From positions 1-64,000 of the forward strand of contig SKCR01021139.1 of the NCBI GenBank assembly GCA_019454045.1: a DNA stretch of 64,000 bases, written 5' to 3'. The DNA comes from Zanthoxylum bungeanum (Eukaryota; Streptophyta; Magnoliopsida; Sapindales; Rutaceae). The notes beneath the pieces were generated by a model. It saw only the letters and a list, made by a program, of their open reading frames with translations. It made no database searches and was not told the origin of the DNA. Below, piece by piece: positions 60,085-64,000 of this stretch (the first letter of the stretch is position 1; each line of letters starts with the position of its first letter). The position numbers and the translations under genes are program-made.

Positions 60085-62301
60085 CTTGACAACTATAGTC
60101 CAACTATAAAGTCAACGATGTTATGGGTACAGTCAAACTGTTACAAGCAAAATAACAATATATTAGTCCAACTAATTATTAAAATATTGACGAAATAATT
60201 TTGAAAGACGCGTAAGGCTAAGTATCTGAACGAAATTGCAAATTCAATAATAGCCTCCCACTATTTTCTTCAAGTCTCTAACCCTCTTGTGGAGAACTCG
60301 GGAAATCGCATTTCCTAGTGGGCTAGGATCCCGTTAAATAACACACACACCTTGACTTTGGTCAATAAAAGCTGTATGCTATTTAACTTAAGTAGATCTC
60401 TATGATCAATTGGATCTCATCCAATTCCTAGATCCGGTAGGTGGACATCCAAGTCCGAAACATATGTATATGTCAATGTATCCATTACATTTTCCTAACC
60501 ATATCCTCCGAATCATCTAGGCCTTGGCTTTGGCCAAAAACAAACCTAATGATTCCAGTTAAGCGGACCCATTGACGAGGAAAGTTTCGTAATCAATGTC
60601 ATTGGACAAAAAGTGATCTTGACTTTGGCCAATAAAAATCACGATTTGGACAGACACAACCGATATGCAACAAAACTCTCATGATTCAAGTACATCCTTG
60701 ATTGACAAAGGTCTTGACTTTGGCCAAAAACAAACCAATGCCAACTTCGGATCTTGAACAAGAATCATTCAATGGAAGGATATTTACTTAATATAAATTG
60801 AGGGATTTTCGCGTAATTGGCAACCAATTTATTTATCTTTGTTAGGTCTCATCATCATACACCCTTAAGCATGCTTCTAAAACATCATAAAGCGCGTAAA
60901 GTAAATTAATAGTGATATGCGGATGGATATATAAACAATTTGTTCCTAGAACAAATCACTCTCTTTCCTCTCCCTGCTAGCACTATTCTACTTCTACCCA
61001 TTTTCATAATACAATAAGAGAAACCTCATTTACATTGAGGGGAATTAGGTGAGAAGAGAATACAAAGTGATAAAGAGATAAGGCTGGACACGCAGGTCCA
61101 ATTTATAAATTCCAAATTTACAATAATTCTAAAATTACCATTTCCCTTCTAATATCCATCCGATATACACTATTCATTCCAACACATACATATTTTTCAA
61201 ACAAGACATGCTTTTTACAACCAATCTAATCCAATTAATTAGTCTATGTTTAAGTGATCATCCAATGTTCAAACAACGGTTTGATTTTACGCGAGTCCAA
61301 CTCGATTGAGAATAAGTACATAAGGTACGAATTCGCGAATTATATCGAACTACTTATTAAATCTAATTAATTCGTATTCAATACTAATTCAATTATTTAA
61401 TTCCAAATTAAATTTTTACACTTTTAATGTGCTTTAAAGACTTAGATTCTAAATCTAATCCTATTGGGTCTCAAAGCCCAACTAACATCCAATGTTTAAT
61501 TTAATTCAAGTCAAATGGGCTTTCAATTGATTTATTAAGGCTTGGGCTTTGGTCAATGTGGGTCAAACCCAATTACCAAGCCCAAATAAGGAATCACCCT
61601 TAAATGCCATAAAACCAATTTTAAGCCCATAAGGCCCAATTAAATTTTTAAAGCCCATTATATTATATTTGGACTTAATGGAGTGATTTAGGCCCAAATT
61701 GGATCCAATCCTTTTGGCCCAAATCTACTTGGTCCACCCAAGCCCATTATGCCCAAATACAATATTAAAAGCCCAATTCACCAATTAAGCCCATTAATTA
61801 AATTTTAATATTCCAAACATTAAAGTCCAATTAATTAAAGTGTAAAACCAAGATTAATATATTAAACCAAATATTTCAAAAATACCCATTTAATTTATTA
61901 ATCATCTATTTTTCAAAATAAATGTCCAACATTAATTTTAACAAAAAATCAACTCCTTTACATGTCCATTAACATTCGGCCAAGGTGAGTTTTTTGTGTC
62001 GATTTGTTTTTCAATCCGATTGAATTACTAATCTACGTCCCGTATACGTTCTAAGTCATCCAATGATCTTAAACACAAAAAATTCCAATCCACTCCAAGT
62101 AGCAACACATTCGGCCAAGGCATGAATTTGGGGAAAAAAAATCATCCAATGCATTTTTCATAAAATTGATTTCATATTATGTCATTTTACATACATATAA
62201 GCATACTCATTCATCAAATTTCACAAGAACATGCTTCAATCAATTTTACCCAAATTTTAACCTAAAGTATTTCATGCTTAACCATGGCTCCATGATACCA
62301 T
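60085..62301 (-). other. Family B leader (no gene)
   Basis: A 2.2-kb non-coding leader with the same plan as family A: primer site (ATGGTATCATGGAGC near 62301-62287), TTGGCCGA-type motifs, TGGGCC/TGGGCT block (about 61450-61830), 90-bp repeats with TTGGCCAAAGTCAAG (about 60350-60740) and a TTGGACT-type block near 60110-60180. No coding region is seen. Confidence 0.72.
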
Positions 62302-64000
62302 TGTTGGTTTCTATTATATGTCCCAAGGAAAGATTAAGCATTTAAATACAACAATGAATATATATATTAAAAGATGAAGTATGGCGGAATCATACTCACA
62401 AAGATCGGAATGCGGATGCGTTGATGAAATGAAAATTTTCTCCTTTGTGCAGTGAAGGTTTCGGCCAAGGTGAGTGGGGAAGCTCCAAGCTTTCTTTGAT
62501 CCTTCCAAGCTCAAGAATTAGTTTCCCATAACACCTTTGTATGATCCCTTGAAGGTGCTAGCCTTGTGTGTGAATTTATGTTCCAAACAAAACACAATTT
62601 CTTCAAGTTTTTGCAACAAAAACAGAAAAGTGGAGAGGGCTGTGAAACTTCACAGTTTCGGTCAAGAGGAAAGAGAGGAGAGTGAGGGATTTGATTTCAA
62701 AAATCAATTTATATTTATGCCATAATATTATTAAATTAATAATAAACTTATGACACAAATCATGCAATGGCTTAGAGTGTCAAACACTCAATTTCCATGC
62801 AAAACCATTGAGTGCATTGTACACTATCTCCATGCAATGCATCACAATTAAATAATGCATAATATGACATGTGTCATGTGGGCCCCACACGTTTCCAAAT
62901 GAAAGTGGGCCCACGTGCACTCACGCGTTCGGGTTCGATATTTCCGAAATACCGAACTTACGTCGCGACGTTAATTAAATCGAATTTAAATAAATGATTG
63001 CGCCTAGCGAAATTATTATTTACATCGCTAACGAATTAATTCTAAATTAACTCGTTTGCCAGAATTAAAATCTAATTTTAATTTCGCGTCGAAATCGAAT
63101 TTCGATTATTATATCGAATATAATAATTTTACGATTAATTCCAAATTAATCGTTCTCTCTCTATTTATAGTACTTTATCCAAGATAAAGTCTCTCCGTAA
63201 TTAATCCAAGATTAATCGAGTTTGAATCATACGTCATTGGTGAATCTTCGGGAAGCGACCCAAGAGATCTCCGGATATGTTGGCAGTAAATACGGTCGTC
63301 GGATAATCCGAACACTTACGTACCTCGTACTACGTTTTTACCGATTCACAAGACAAGGTTGGCTTCTAGCAAAGCGCCATGCCTACCCAATTCTCCAGAA
63401 ATATTCTTATAGGAATATCAGATCTATATCAAGCGTAGTATATACCGTAGTATTGCGTACATCGATCCAGTATCGGACGATCACATGTTAGGCCTGGGGC
63501 TGGAAATGTGTCTGCCCCGTACGAAACATATATCGGACATCAAGCAACTAGTCTCTTTAAATCGGACAATCCTGACCTGGTCATATTGTCCCGACGGTTG
63601 CAACCTTTTATAGAGTACTAGTTCTGTGTCCTGCGTGATCATCACCTCCATATGTCTGAAGTGATACTTCCATCTCGACATCACATCCAGTACACTACGA
63701 TTCTCGATAAACCCAGAAGAGGTGTACACAAAACCGGTTAAGGTCCCCAACCACCAAAACCAAAGTTTACCGATTGTCGCAAGTACTAGCGATGTAAGTC
63801 TCAGGTTAAGACCATATACACCTACCCTGATGCGGCCTCCCATAGACACGCAGACATACTACCAATGGGATTCCGCGGGGTCTATCCAGAGCGAAGCTGT
63901 TTTCCGTACCATCGGTAAAACAACACCCTCCTATCGCACTTGCATAAGTATCCAATACTTAAATATATGAGAACTATGCCGTTGTGCCCTCACAACGTGC
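62302..64000 (-). repeat. 5' LTR of the family B element (cut by window end)
   Basis: Matches 54190 onward with few differences. It keeps 27 bases near 62876-62905 that are missing at 54766. The splice-donor-like GTGAGTATG is at 62399-62391 (minus strand). At least 1699 bp are in the window. Confidence 0.92.

Larger units (their letters stand above)
54190..64000 (-). mobile_element. Family B copia retrotransposon, cut by the window end
   Basis: 3' LTR 54190-56123, internal region 56124-62301 and 5' LTR 62302 to beyond 64000. It carries gag, protease, integrase, RT and RNase H in copia order on the minus strand, all recognisable but split by frameshifts and one stop. The LTRs look nearly identical apart from a 27-bp deletion near 54766. 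Its LTR start and polypurine tract match family A, so a copy of this kind could mobilise the pol-less family A. Confidence 0.92.

Overview
The window looks like plant nuclear DNA, most likely from a eudicot, and consists almost entirely of nested LTR retrotransposons. The evidence for a plant is the set of Ty1/copia polyprotein pieces (Angela/BARE-like by motif recognition), a Ty3/gypsy Tekay-type LTR pair, a Tat-like gypsy remnant, tRNA-Met-type primer sites and a Mutator-like MITE. I see no host gene, tRNA, rRNA or CRISPR. The species cannot be told from the sequence.

Layout. Positions 1-2946 hold the end of a family B copia LTR and a broken family A copia element. A 4-kb gypsy LTR (family C, minus strand) begins at 2947 and is split at 5960/5961 by copia element 1 (family A, plus strand, 5961-47530). 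Element 1 has itself been hit three times: a family B solo LTR (8731-10710, TSD ATTTG), family A element 2 (minus strand, 16158-36150, TSD GTGAG), and copia family D (minus strand, 37797-47359, TSD AACA). Element 2 contains element 3 (family A variant, minus strand, 19527-29487, TSD GGCAC). The gypsy LTR resumes at 47531-48671. A 195-bp internal domain and the second gypsy LTR (48867-52917) follow, and this LTR carries a 181-bp MITE with a 9-bp TSD. Positions 52918-54189 are fragments of older LTR elements. Positions 54190-64000 are a nearly complete family B copia element on the minus strand, cut by the window end.

How they relate. Families A and B share LTR start, polypurine tract, LTR architecture and leader layout. 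The three family A copies all carry the same decayed gag-pol, so family A probably spread as a non-autonomous family using enzymes supplied in trans. Family B, whose polyprotein is still recognisable though frameshifted, is the kind of relative that could have supplied them. Family D is the youngest-looking insertion; its pol frame is broken by only two stops and a frameshift, and its protease active site is altered.

The most unusual structure is in the A/B LTRs and leaders: long runs of consecutive near-perfect hairpins with 3-nt loops, some with paired compensatory changes between families. Upstream of the presumed TATA box, family A carries TGACG motifs at exact 12-bp spacing (as-1 spacing), while family B carries TGCATG (RY-type) motifs at exact 35-bp spacing. 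Nesting also placed LTRs head to head, giving kilobase-scale inverted repeats that could feed siRNA production.
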